Assembly (NCBI RefSeq): GCF_028728205.1
Contig: NZ_JAQYUU010000005.1
Span: 186,001 to 250,000, forward strand
DNA length: 64,000 bases
Reading direction: 5' to 3'
Source: Clostridium sp. 'White wine YQ'
GTDB lineage: Bacteria; Bacillota; Clostridia; Clostridiales; Clostridiaceae
Made by a program: the position numbers and the translations under genes. Below, one piece after another: positions 1-7,178 of the stretch (the stretch's first letter is position 1; each line of letters starts with the position of its first letter). The notes below the pieces were generated by a model. That model was not told the DNA's origin, made no database searches, and saw only the letters and a list, made by a program, of their open reading frames with translations.

Positions 1-1287
1 ACGCTCATCAATAGTGCCTTTGGTAACGATGTGCTGCACCACAACCGTTTCAGCTGTTTGGCCCTGACGCCAGAGCCTAGCATTTGTCTGTTGATATAAC
101 TCTAGTGACCAGGTAAGACCGAACCACACAATACAAGAGCCACCAGCCTGAAGATTTAAGCCATGTCCTGCAGATGCCGGATGAATTAAACCTACTGGTA
201 TTTCCTTGTTGTTCCACCTTCGAATACTTTCAGCGGTATCCAGCTTAGAAAATGGAACCTTTATGCTATGAAGCTTTTCTACGATTCTTTCGTAGTCGTG
301 CTTATACCAATAGGCCACAAGTATTGGCTTTCCGGCAGCTGCTTCAATAATATCCTCCAATGCATCCAATTTCTGATTATGAATGACCTGGGTTTCACCA
401 CTATCGTTATAAATGGCACCGTTAGCCATCTGACAGAGCTTGTTGGAAAGCGCTGCAGCATTCGCAGCAGTAACCTCTCCACCAGGGGTCTCCAGTACAA
501 GGTCTTTTGCTAATTCGTCATAACGTTCTGCCTCTTTTTCAGAAAGCATAACTGTGTATTCACTACTAACCAGTTCAGGCATCTTAAGATAATCCGTTGA
601 CTTCATTGAAATTGTAATATCGGAAATTTTCTTGTAGATGCATTTCACCGCTCCGGGAAGAGGCTTGTAACTGTAAATAATCTGGCCATTTCTTTTATCC
701 GGCATGAAGTAGTTGTTACGAAACGCAGTTATGAACCTTCCAAGCCTTACACCCATGTCAAGCAATTTGAACTCGGCCCATAAATCCATTAGTCCATTGC
801 TGCTTGGTGTTCCTGTCATACCAATAATGCGCTTTACTCTAGGACGCACCCTCATAAAAGACTTAAAACGCTTAGCCTGATGATTTTTGAAGGAAGAAAG
901 CTCATCAATTATTACTGTATCGAAATCAAACGGAAGTCCGCTCTCATCAATGAGCCATGAAAGATTCTCTCGGTTGATTACATAAATATCGGCTGTGGCC
1001 TTTAACGCTTGAACCCGTTCAGTGACGCTTCCTACTGCGACAGAAACGATCAGGTCAGATAGATGATCCCATTTTTCAACTTCAGCTGGCCAGGTATCTC
1101 TTGCCACTCGAAGTGGTGCTACAACTAACACTTTATGGGCTTCGAAGAAATCAAACAGTAGGTCATTTATTGCAGTAAGAGCGATACTTGTTTTTCCTAA
1201 ACCCATATCAAGCAGTACTGCTGACACCGGATGAGATTCGATATAACTGATAGCGTATTTCTGATAATCATGTGGATTGTACTGCAT
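1..1287 (-). CDS. SNF2-family DEAD/DEAH-like helicase, phage type (C-terminus outside window)
   Basis: Reading leftward from ATG at 1287 (ribosome binding site GGAGGG just before it), 429 codons stay open to the window edge. The protein starts MQYNPHDYQKYAISYI, then has an SNF2-style Walker A (DMGLGKTS, near residue 28), a DEAH-box variant (DELSSF), a GTPSSNGLMDLW motif, and late helicase motifs with GHGLNLQ and NARLWRQGQ. These are hallmarks of the SNF2-like helicases in Firmicutes phage replication modules, where VRR-NUC and a VapE-like primase usually sit next door, as here. The start overlaps the end of the VRR-NUC gene by 20 bp, so the two are translationally coupled. The family assignment is firm; the exact role in phage replication is inferred. 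Confidence 0.88.
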   Translation of the reverse strand, partial: MQYNPHDYQKYAISYIESHPVSAVLLDMGLGKTSIALTAINDLLFDFFEAHKVLVVAPLRVARDTWPAEVEKWDHLSDLIVSVAVGSVTERVQALKATADIYVINRENLSWLIDESGLPFDFDTVIIDELSSFKNHQAKRFKSFMRVRPRVKRIIGMTGTPSSNGLMDLWAEFKLLDMGVRLGRFITAFRNNYFMPDKRNGQIIYSYKPLPGAVKCIYKKISDITISMKSTDYLKMPELVSSEYTVMLSEKEAERYDELAKDLVLETPGGEVTAANAAALSNKLCQMANGAIYNDSGETQVIHNQKLDALEDIIEAAAGKPILVAYWYKHDYERIVEKLHSIKVPFSKLDTAESIRRWNNKEIPVGLIHPASAGHGLNLQAGGSCIVWFGLTWSLELYQQTNARLWRQGQTAETVVVQHIVTKGTIDER

Positions 1288-1549
1288 CTAAAATCCCTCC
1301 AATCTGACTCTCGTCGTCTAGTACAAACACTAAAAAGCCTAATGCTCTAAGCAATTTGTGCCTTGCCATCTGTAATGGGCGCGGGCGCTTACCAGGTGCC
1401 TTAACCTCAACAAAGGCCATCTTTCCTTCAGGCATTAGAACGATTCTATCCGGCATACCATCAAAGCCCGGAGATACAAACTTCACTGCCAGCCCGCCAC
1501 GCTTTTTTGCTTCCAAAGTTAACTTCTTTTCTATTTCTTTTTCTCTCAT
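1268..1549 (-). CDS. VRR-NUC domain nuclease
   Basis: Small protein (93 aa from the chosen start) matching the whole VRR-NUC fold: FVSPGFDGMPDRIVL carries the metal-binding Asp and FVEVKAPG the E-x-K catalytic pair of the PD-(D/E)XK superfamily. I place the start at 1549 (MREKEIEKKL) because GGAGA lies 8 nt upstream and family members begin there; an in-frame ATG at 1597 would add 16 residues. Stand-alone VRR-NUC proteins are usual partners of phage SNF2 helicases and may act on branched DNA. It lies between the primase-helicase and SNF2 genes in the same operon. Confidence 0.88.
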   Translation of the reverse strand: MREKEIEKKLTLEAKKRGGLAVKFVSPGFDGMPDRIVLMPEGKMAFVEVKAPGKRPRPLQMARHKLLRALGFLVFVLDDESQIGGILDAVQST

Positions 1550-1702
1550 CGCTATATCTCCATCAAAATTGGTGACGGTCTGTGAAGGTCTACTCATAAA
1601 CCTCTTATATAAAGAATTTTTATAAATTTTTCTCTAATGCGAAGTTCTGTATATGACCATAACTGACCGTCACCGTATTAAGTCAGTGCTACTCGGTGCA
1701 AC

Positions 1703-3961
1703 TCAACTTAGAAACTCTTCCTCCTTTAAGCGCACTCCATAAATGAAGCTACCTGTTTTGGTCTTTTTACGTTCAAACCCAGCAGTCTCCAAAGCAGTAT
1801 AGAAATCTGTTGTACTTCTTGTGTACTCACCGTTGCGCCCACAATGGGCACGGTATTCCTGATAAAACTCTCCGGATTTTTGCTGGTATGTCTTATCCAC
1901 TTCGCAACAATCCTCCAAAAAGGAAGCAAGCCAGTCATTATTTTCTCTGTATGCTTCAATGGCCTCCTGAACACATGCGGGAACACTGAAATGGTAGTTA
2001 GCCTCAATAGCTTTCTTTGCACCTTCGATGATCCAGCTCATGATGTACGAGCCTGCATTCTTAACAAGGTAGTCGGCGTAGTTTTTGATGTCACTTTTAT
2101 TCTCAATTCTTGCATTAAAGGGAATGACGATGAGACGTCTCCAGGTGCCATCATCATTGGCACCGACTCTGGGAAGATGATTCGTGTAAAGCACCAGTGT
2201 ATGAGAAGGCTCAAACTTAAACGGGTCCTTATACTTTTTCTCAGCTTCGATTTCATCCGTAGAGCTAAGCTGTTTAACAATAGAAGTGTTGAGGCGCATA
2301 CCCTCTTCAAGCTCGGAAGCAATGATGAGTCGTTTGCCCTTAAGCTCTGCCATTTCAGGTTTTACGTTTCTGCGACAGCCAACTGTAAGTGTATCGGCTG
2401 AGATCGCACCGCTGTAGGAGCCGAGTACCCTTGAGATGCTGTTCCAGAAGGTTGATTTACCGTTGCGGCCTCCACCATAGGCAATGATGATAGCTTCGAG
2501 ATAGACTTTACCGATTGCAGAAAGGCCAACAATCTGTTGAACGTAATCAATCAGCTTTTGGTCATTACAGAAAAAGGTGTTCAGAGCATCTAACCAAATT
2601 TGCTCACCCTTATCTCCCGGAGAAGCGGTTGTTTGCTTTGTTATATAATCCGCTGCATCTGGAGCACGACCACCGGCCAGACCCTTGCGAAGGTCAAACG
2701 TAACACCTGGTGTATTAAGTAGGAACTCATCCTTATCTAAGTTGCTCACCTTGATTTCCAGCATTGGCTTTGCAGCCTGCAATGCTGAGATGACATATTT
2801 CATATCCCTGCGCTTCATTACAAAAGTTCTGTAAGCTATTGCCGACTGATACTTCTTAAATGCCTTTAATGGATCTCCTGAAAGTGATGCTTCATACTTT
2901 TTGCCACCAGCAAGAATATCTTCTTCCTTTTCACCCAAAGCAACTAAGGCATTAAGAGCGCTTTCCACCTCACCGATGGCATCTTGAAGCTGCAAATCGA
3001 GGAACTCTTCCATTGCACCAACCGACTGCTGCCGTGATTCCATCCAATACTCACCGTTAAAACGAAGATAATCAGTGGCGTCGGTGTAACAGAGCTCATT
3101 GCCATATTCACGAGTCAACACCTTCGCCTGACCAATATCAGAAAAATCGGAAGGTCTCAACGAGTTATTATCGAAGTCGGAATTGTAGTCATCTGGAGGA
3201 ACATACCCATCCTGACCTTGCACCTTCCTTGCAAACTTGATAGCGCTATTCCAGATAGCAGTAAGCTCTTCTTCATCCATAGGCGGGTCGCACTTCTTAG
3301 CTTCTTCCAGAAAAATCTCATGGGACTTATCTGTGCTGCCGTATCTCTTTACAACGCGGCCAGCAAAACGAGAAAGCGTATTGTTGCGTTGACCTTCAGG
3401 TATTGAATTGCTGCGACCTGTATTTGTAGGTGCAGGAACATTCTCCAACAACTCATCAATCGTAAGCCAACCTTCATGCCAGATAACTTCGCCGGTATCA
3501 GCCCCATAGATAAAACGTGCTGCATCCAGAGCGTTATCATCAAAGAATGGAAACTGAGCATGGATAGCTCTTTTAATAGCCACATATGCTTCCGCATCTG
3601 TTAGCTCTTCTATAGAAAAGTAAACATGGAACTTGGGTCTTGCTGCTTTTCCATCTTTAGAAAGCATATTATGGCGACTGGGAGCAATCGCATATGAAAT
3701 ATCCGTCAAAATTTCATCCAATGCCTCTGGCGTTATCCACTCATCCGGATTTTCAGTGTGATCATTATCGCAATCCATGACGATGACATCAGACTTTAAG
3801 AAATTATCTGCACTGCGATAGTTGTTCTTGTACTCCGCGCAAACGTGGTCTAGCTTTGCGGCTTCTTTTAATTCTTCAGCCGAGGTGACAACGTTCTTAT
3901 TTGGATAGAGGCAATTCTTTTGATTTCCAACACAGCTTGCAGTACAAATTGTTAGTTGCAT
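1703..3961 (-). CDS. Phage/plasmid primase-helicase, P4/D5 (VapE-like) family
   Basis: 752 aa. The N-terminal ~180 residues look like an archaeo-eukaryotic-type primase domain (VIVMDCDNDH motif with acidic metal ligands, then KFHVYFSIEE). The C-terminal half is a P4-type superfamily 3 helicase: Walker A GGGRNGKST near residue 500, Walker B-like LIIASELEEG, and VLYTNHLPRV as the sensor motif. Such proteins make primers and unwind DNA at phage or plasmid origins. The start is set by GGAGGAGGT before ATG 3961 and overlaps the upstream gene by 10 bp. It is the largest gene of the leftward replication arm. Confidence 0.88.
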   Translation of the reverse strand: MQLTICTASCVGNQKNCLYPNKNVVTSAEELKEAAKLDHVCAEYKNNYRSADNFLKSDVIVMDCDNDHTENPDEWITPEALDEILTDISYAIAPSRHNMLSKDGKAARPKFHVYFSIEELTDAEAYVAIKRAIHAQFPFFDDNALDAARFIYGADTGEVIWHEGWLTIDELLENVPAPTNTGRSNSIPEGQRNNTLSRFAGRVVKRYGSTDKSHEIFLEEAKKCDPPMDEEELTAIWNSAIKFARKVQGQDGYVPPDDYNSDFDNNSLRPSDFSDIGQAKVLTREYGNELCYTDATDYLRFNGEYWMESRQQSVGAMEEFLDLQLQDAIGEVESALNALVALGEKEEDILAGGKKYEASLSGDPLKAFKKYQSAIAYRTFVMKRRDMKYVISALQAAKPMLEIKVSNLDKDEFLLNTPGVTFDLRKGLAGGRAPDAADYITKQTTASPGDKGEQIWLDALNTFFCNDQKLIDYVQQIVGLSAIGKVYLEAIIIAYGGGRNGKSTFWNSISRVLGSYSGAISADTLTVGCRRNVKPEMAELKGKRLIIASELEEGMRLNTSIVKQLSSTDEIEAEKKYKDPFKFEPSHTLVLYTNHLPRVGANDDGTWRRLIVIPFNARIENKSDIKNYADYLVKNAGSYIMSWIIEGAKKAIEANYHFSVPACVQEAIEAYRENNDWLASFLEDCCEVDKTYQQKSGEFYQEYRAHCGRNGEYTRSTTDFYTALETAGFERKKTKTGSFIYGVRLKEEEFLS

Positions 3962-4410
3962 GTTTCTACCTCCTCCATATCCTCGGTAAAATAGCGAATA
4001 GTCATATGGCGTTTCTTCGCTTTATCAATCTCCATCTGCATTCCATTTGTGATGTTCTTACCAAACACCCACAGCTCATTGCATTTTCCTAAGAAGACAA
4101 TATCCATGAACAGTGCAAGCTCGCGTTCCGCAGGATCATCATCCGATAGATACATAGGAAATAGTAGGTGTGGTGCAAAGGCGATAGCATTTCTTTCGAT
4201 AACAGCGAACCGGCTATAAAGCTTTGCCCTTTCAGTGTTTCTCTCTACATCACCCGCATATGGTGAGCAGATATACACCAGCGGCCTGAAGGTCTTGTCT
4301 TCCTTTTTAATGTTTGTCAGCGCCTCGTATGCGGTAGGGTCGGGATAGCCTTCACTGTTTTTCTTGTCCACTCCGCCGGTACCATATTTACATCTCATCT
4401 GTTCGTTCAT
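3952..4410 (-). CDS. DUF4406-like protein (nucleoside deoxyribosyltransferase-like fold)
   Basis: 152 aa. The core begins RPLVYICSPYAGD and includes a C-terminal FLGKCNELWVFG segment followed by a ME-I--A helix, the pattern of DUF4406 and related deoxyribosyltransferase-like proteins common in phages. No biochemical role is established for these. First gene of the leftward arm. GGAGG precedes ATG 4410, and GTTCG/CGAAC (4401-4405 / 4414-4418) can form a hairpin with the start codon in its loop. Family call from pattern only. Confidence 0.65.
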   Translation of the reverse strand: MNEQMRCKYGTGGVDKKNSEGYPDPTAYEALTNIKKEDKTFRPLVYICSPYAGDVERNTERAKLYSRFAVIERNAIAFAPHLLFPMYLSDDDPAERELALFMDIVFLGKCNELWVFGKNITNGMQMEIDKAKKRHMTIRYFTEDMEEVETCN

Positions 4411-4460
4411 AAGCGAACCTCCTTATTAAGATTCGAGCGGCATAAAAGTCCCTCTACCAG

Positions 4461-4668
4461 TCCCAGGACAGAAACCGCCGCTTTGAACGAACTTTTGAAA
4501 ATAAATTTTTCCTTCCTTATATAAGTGACAGCAGACCTGAAAAATCTGCTGTCTTTTTTCGTTCATTTTCGTTTTAAGTGTCCTGGGATTAGTGAAGGAC
4601 ATGAAAAATGTGTGGCCTAAAAAAAATCAAAAAGATTTCGTTCAAACCACACAAAACTGTCCTGGGAC
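4461..4668. promoter_or_regulatory. Divergent control region with three copies of CGTTCA-N13-TGTCCTGGGA
   Basis: The gap 4411-4711 separates the leftward and rightward replication arms. It holds three copies of one composite motif: leftward at 4461-4489 (read as TCCCAGGACA, 13 nt, TGAACG on the + strand), rightward at 4560-4588 and rightward at 4639-4667. The spacer is exactly 13 nt each time although its sequence differs. Each copy points at the nearest gene. TGTCCTGGGAC contains a near-palindrome GTCCYRGGAC. It could be a promoter class or an operator for an element-encoded regulator; which one cannot be told from sequence alone. Confidence 0.7.
4527..4559 (+). terminator. Rho-independent terminator inside the divergent control region
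   Basis: GACAGCAGA (4527-4535) pairs perfectly with TCTGCTGTC (4545-4553) and is followed by TTTTTT. It only works as a terminator rightward. No gene lies to its left on that strand, so it ends either a short RNA or leader started within 4411-4527, or antisense transcription. Confidence 0.85.
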
Positions 4669-4711
4669 TATTAGAGAGGGAACAAATCCTCTCGGAAAGG
4701 GAGGTAATACG

Positions 4712-4888
4712 ATGCAGACACAGACGAATGCAGAGGCTTCGAAAGATAATCAGCTGGATGAAGAACTTGCTGACACCCTCACAGCCATAAGCGTTGTATC
4801 CAAAAGACTGGCTCAAAAAATCAAAGCCTTGTCTACAAAGGAACAAGAAAAGAAGGAAGGAGGTACTCCAAATGAGCAAGATGAGTGA
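4712..4888 (+). CDS. Small hypothetical protein, first gene of rightward arm
   Basis: 58 aa, highly charged and probably helical (MQTQTNAEAS... ending NEQDE). I chose ATG 4712 because GGGAGG lies 7-8 nt upstream; a longer frame from 4592 runs through the motif region and has no ribosome binding site. Its end overlaps the next gene's start by 17 bp, suggesting coupling. No recognised domain. Confidence 0.6.
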   Translation: MQTQTNAEASKDNQLDEELADTLTAISVVSKRLAQKIKALSTKEQEKKEGGTPNEQDE

Positions 4889-5201
4889 ACTTAGTCAGGT
4901 TCTTTCTGAACTTAGGGACTGCGGCAAAACTCTCATTAACATTGCTGACTCGCTTGCAGAGATTTTCTCAAGTACAGGTGACGAGCCCGAAAGTGTTATG
5001 GAAGCACCCGCAATACCAACAGAGGAACCGAAACCAGAGTATTCGTTCTTAGATGTTCGCAAGAAGTTTGCAGAAATGTCCAGAGCCGGATACACAGAAG
5101 CGCTTAAGGGACTTCTGAAAAAATACGGTGCGGAGAAGCTCTCCAGCGTAGACCCGTCACAGTATGCCGCATTACTTTCGGATGCGGAGGCAATTAAATG
5201 A
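4872..5201 (+). CDS. Small hypothetical phage-type protein
   Basis: 109 aa from ATG 4872 (MSKMSELSQVLSEL) with AGGAGG 9 nt upstream. It has an N-terminal helix, a Pro/Glu-rich linker (about residues 45-58), and a C-terminal helical part (FLDVRKKFAEMSRAGY ... YAALLSDAEAIK) resembling a small fold also seen in phage proteins near recombination genes. It ends in an ATGA overlap with the DUF2800 gene. Function unknown. Confidence 0.65.
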   Translation: MSKMSELSQVLSELRDCGKTLINIADSLAEIFSSTGDEPESVMEAPAIPTEEPKPEYSFLDVRKKFAEMSRAGYTEALKGLLKKYGAEKLSSVDPSQYAALLSDAEAIK

Positions 5202-6322
5202 GCGTAAAACATGCACTGCTTTCAGCTTCATCCGCACACAAGTGGATATCTTGTCCGCCATCAGCGCTACTTAGTAAGAAGTTTGAAGATGCGTCCAGCA
5301 GCTTTGCACAGGAAGGCACTGATGCCCATACACTCGCACAGTACAAGCTTGAAAAATTGCTGGGACTTGATACAAAGGACCCGACCGAATCTTTAAGCTT
5401 CTACGATGAGGAAATGAACAGCCACGCTGAATACTACGCAGCCTTTGTAATTGAACAGCTTGAGAAAGCAAGAGAAACCTGTGCTGATCCTCAGATACTT
5501 ATTGAGCAGAAACTCGACTTCTCGAAATATGTCCCAGAAGGCTATGGCCATGTTGACTGTTTGATTATATCAGACGGCACTCTTACCGTAATTGACTACA
5601 AATACGGACTTGGCATCAAGGTATCTGCGGAAAGAAATCCACAAATGTTCTGCTATGCACTTGGAGGTTTGGCTCTTTTCGATGGCATTTACGACATCGA
5701 CAATATCCACTTGATCATCTATCAGCCTCGTAGAGAAAACATTAGCGAATACAGCATCTCTAAGAGCGAACTAATCAAGTGGGCTGAGGAAGTATTGGCT
5801 CCTACTGCACAGCTTGCTATTAAAGGCGAGGGCGAATACAAGGCTGGCGAGCACTGCCAGTTCTGTAAGGCTAAAGCAACCTGCAGGAAGCGTGCTGAAT
5901 ACAACCTGGAGCTCGCAAAGTACGACTTTGAGGTACCTGCCACTCTCGATAACGATGAAATCGCAGCAATCCTTACAAAAGCAGATGAGCTGGTATCTTG
6001 GGCCAATGATGTCAAGGAATATGCTCTGAAGGAAGCTCTGAACGGTACCAAGTTTGAAGGCTTTAAGTTAGTCGCCGGTCGTTCCAACAGAAAGTACACC
6101 GACGAAGCTGCGGTAGCTGATGTTGTTATTGCAGCTGGTAAAGACCCGTATGAGAAGAAACTGCTCGGCATCACAGCCATGACAGCACTTCTCGGCAAGA
6201 AAACATTTGAAGATATTCTCGGTGGGCTAACCTTTAAGCCGCCTGGGAAACCGGTCCTTGTTACCGCTGATGACAAAAGACCTGTATACAACTCAGCATT
6301 TGAAGATTTTGATGAAAATTAA
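5198..6322 (+). CDS. DUF2800 family protein (Cas4/PD-(D/E)XK-like)
   Basis: 374 aa. It opens KHALLSASSAHKWISCPPSA, typical of DUF2800, and contains the nuclease-like core HVDCLIISDGTLTVIDYKYG (D...D-Y-K). A later cluster C-QFCKAKATCR resembles the iron-sulfur Cys set of Cas4/AddB-like nucleases. DUF2800 is common beside DUF2815 and phage polymerases and is thought to be a phage recombination or replication nuclease. The start overlaps the previous stop by 4 bp (ATGA). Confidence 0.85.
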   Translation: MSVKHALLSASSAHKWISCPPSALLSKKFEDASSSFAQEGTDAHTLAQYKLEKLLGLDTKDPTESLSFYDEEMNSHAEYYAAFVIEQLEKARETCADPQILIEQKLDFSKYVPEGYGHVDCLIISDGTLTVIDYKYGLGIKVSAERNPQMFCYALGGLALFDGIYDIDNIHLIIYQPRRENISEYSISKSELIKWAEEVLAPTAQLAIKGEGEYKAGEHCQFCKAKATCRKRAEYNLELAKYDFEVPATLDNDEIAAILTKADELVSWANDVKEYALKEALNGTKFEGFKLVAGRSNRKYTDEAAVADVVIAAGKDPYEKKLLGITAMTALLGKKTFEDILGGLTFKPPGKPVLVTADDKRPVYNSAFEDFDEN

Positions 6323-6336
6323 GGAGGAAATAAATC

Positions 6337-6900
6337 ATGACAAAGACAGTTAATCCGTTAAAAGTAGTTACTGGCCCTGATACCCGTTGGAGCTATGTGA
6401 ATGCATGGGAGCCTAAATCCATAAATGGTGGCACCCCTAAGTACAGTGTATCTCTCATTATCCCTAAGTCCGACACAAAGACCATCGAGAAGATCAAAGC
6501 CGCAATAGAAGCAGCTTACCACGAAGGCGAAGGTAAGCTTAAAGGCAATGGTCGTACTGTACCTCCTCTTGCTGCCCTTAAGACTCCTCTTCGTGATGGT
6601 GATGTAGAACGTCCTGACGATCCCGCTTACAAAAATGCCTACTTTATGAATGCCAACAACAGCTCTGCGCCTGGCATCGTAGATGCAGACCGTCAGCCTA
6701 TCATCGAGCGCTCTGAGATTTATTCCGGTGTTTACGGTCGTGCCAGTGTAAATTTCTACGCATTCAACACCAACGGAAATAAGGGTATCGCTTGTTCCCT
6801 TAATAACCTTCAGAAGATCCGTGATGGCGAGCATCTTGGCGGTAAGTCTAATGCCGAGGATGACTTCGCTACTGAGGATGATGAAGACTTCCTTTCCTAA
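6337..6900 (+). CDS. DUF2815 family protein, putative phage ssDNA-binding protein
   Basis: 187 aa, starting after AAGGAGG. WSYVNAWEPKSINGG and KYSVSLIIPKSD are the family's conserved N-terminal strands, and the end is strongly acidic (EDDFATEDDEDFLS), as in single-stranded DNA-binding proteins whose tails recruit partners. Phage DUF2815 proteins are structurally related to OB-fold SSBs. The position between the DUF2800 nuclease and the polymerase supports a role at replicating or recombining DNA. Confidence 0.82.
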   Translation: MTKTVNPLKVVTGPDTRWSYVNAWEPKSINGGTPKYSVSLIIPKSDTKTIEKIKAAIEAAYHEGEGKLKGNGRTVPPLAALKTPLRDGDVERPDDPAYKNAYFMNANNSSAPGIVDADRQPIIERSEIYSGVYGRASVNFYAFNTNGNKGIACSLNNLQKIRDGEHLGGKSNAEDDFATEDDEDFLS

Positions 6901-6918
6901 ACAGTAACTGACAATCCG

Positions 6919-6940
6919 GGTGGTAGGATAACCTGCCACC
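6919..6940 (+). other. Hairpin between DUF2815 gene and small membrane protein gene
   Basis: GGTGGTAGG (6919-6927), loop ATAA, CCTGCCACC (6932-6940): 9 bp with one G-U pair and no U-tract after it. More likely an mRNA stability or processing element than a terminator. Confidence 0.45.
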
Positions 6941-6970
6941 TTAGACAATCAAAGAAATGAGGTAAATCAT

Positions 6971-7123
6971 ATGGAAACTATTCTTGTTATTGAACTTATT
7001 ACTTTATACGGCGTGTTTATCATCGGAGCCCTATTCTGGGTCGTAACTGAAATTAATGACGCCATCAAAAAGCACAAGAAAGAAAAAGCAAAGAAAAACT
7101 TTGATACACTTGATAAGTTTTAA
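6971..7123 (+). CDS. Small single-pass membrane protein
   Basis: 50 aa (METILVIELITLYGVF...). Residues about 4-26 are a hydrophobic membrane segment; the rest is a Lys-rich tail (KKHKKEKAKK), so the C-terminus should face the cytoplasm. GAGG sits 8 nt before ATG, and a terminator follows the stop codon. Similar tiny membrane proteins are frequent between phage SSB-like and polymerase genes, but no function is known. Confidence 0.6.
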   Translation: METILVIELITLYGVFIIGALFWVVTEINDAIKKHKKEKAKKNFDTLDKF

Positions 7124-7129
7124 TTGCTT

Positions 7130-7160
7130 GGGCGGTGGCACTCCTGCTGCCGCCCTTTTC
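7130..7160 (+). terminator. Rho-independent terminator before the polymerase gene
   Basis: GGGCGG (7130-7135) pairs with CCGCCC (7150-7155) with extra inner pairs and a 6-nt loop, followed by TTTTCTTTT. It lies 19 bp before the polymerase start, so it probably acts as a partial terminator within the operon or needs antitermination. Confidence 0.75.
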
Positions 7161-7178
7161 TTTTGAAAGGAGGATGTT

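Noticed and set aside
1844-2401. Rightward open frame of 185 codons
   Set aside because: Antisense to the primase-helicase helicase domain; composition fits a shadow frame.
4592-4711. N-terminal extension of the first rightward gene
   Set aside because: It would translate through the third composite motif and lacks a binding site, while ATG 4712 has a good one.
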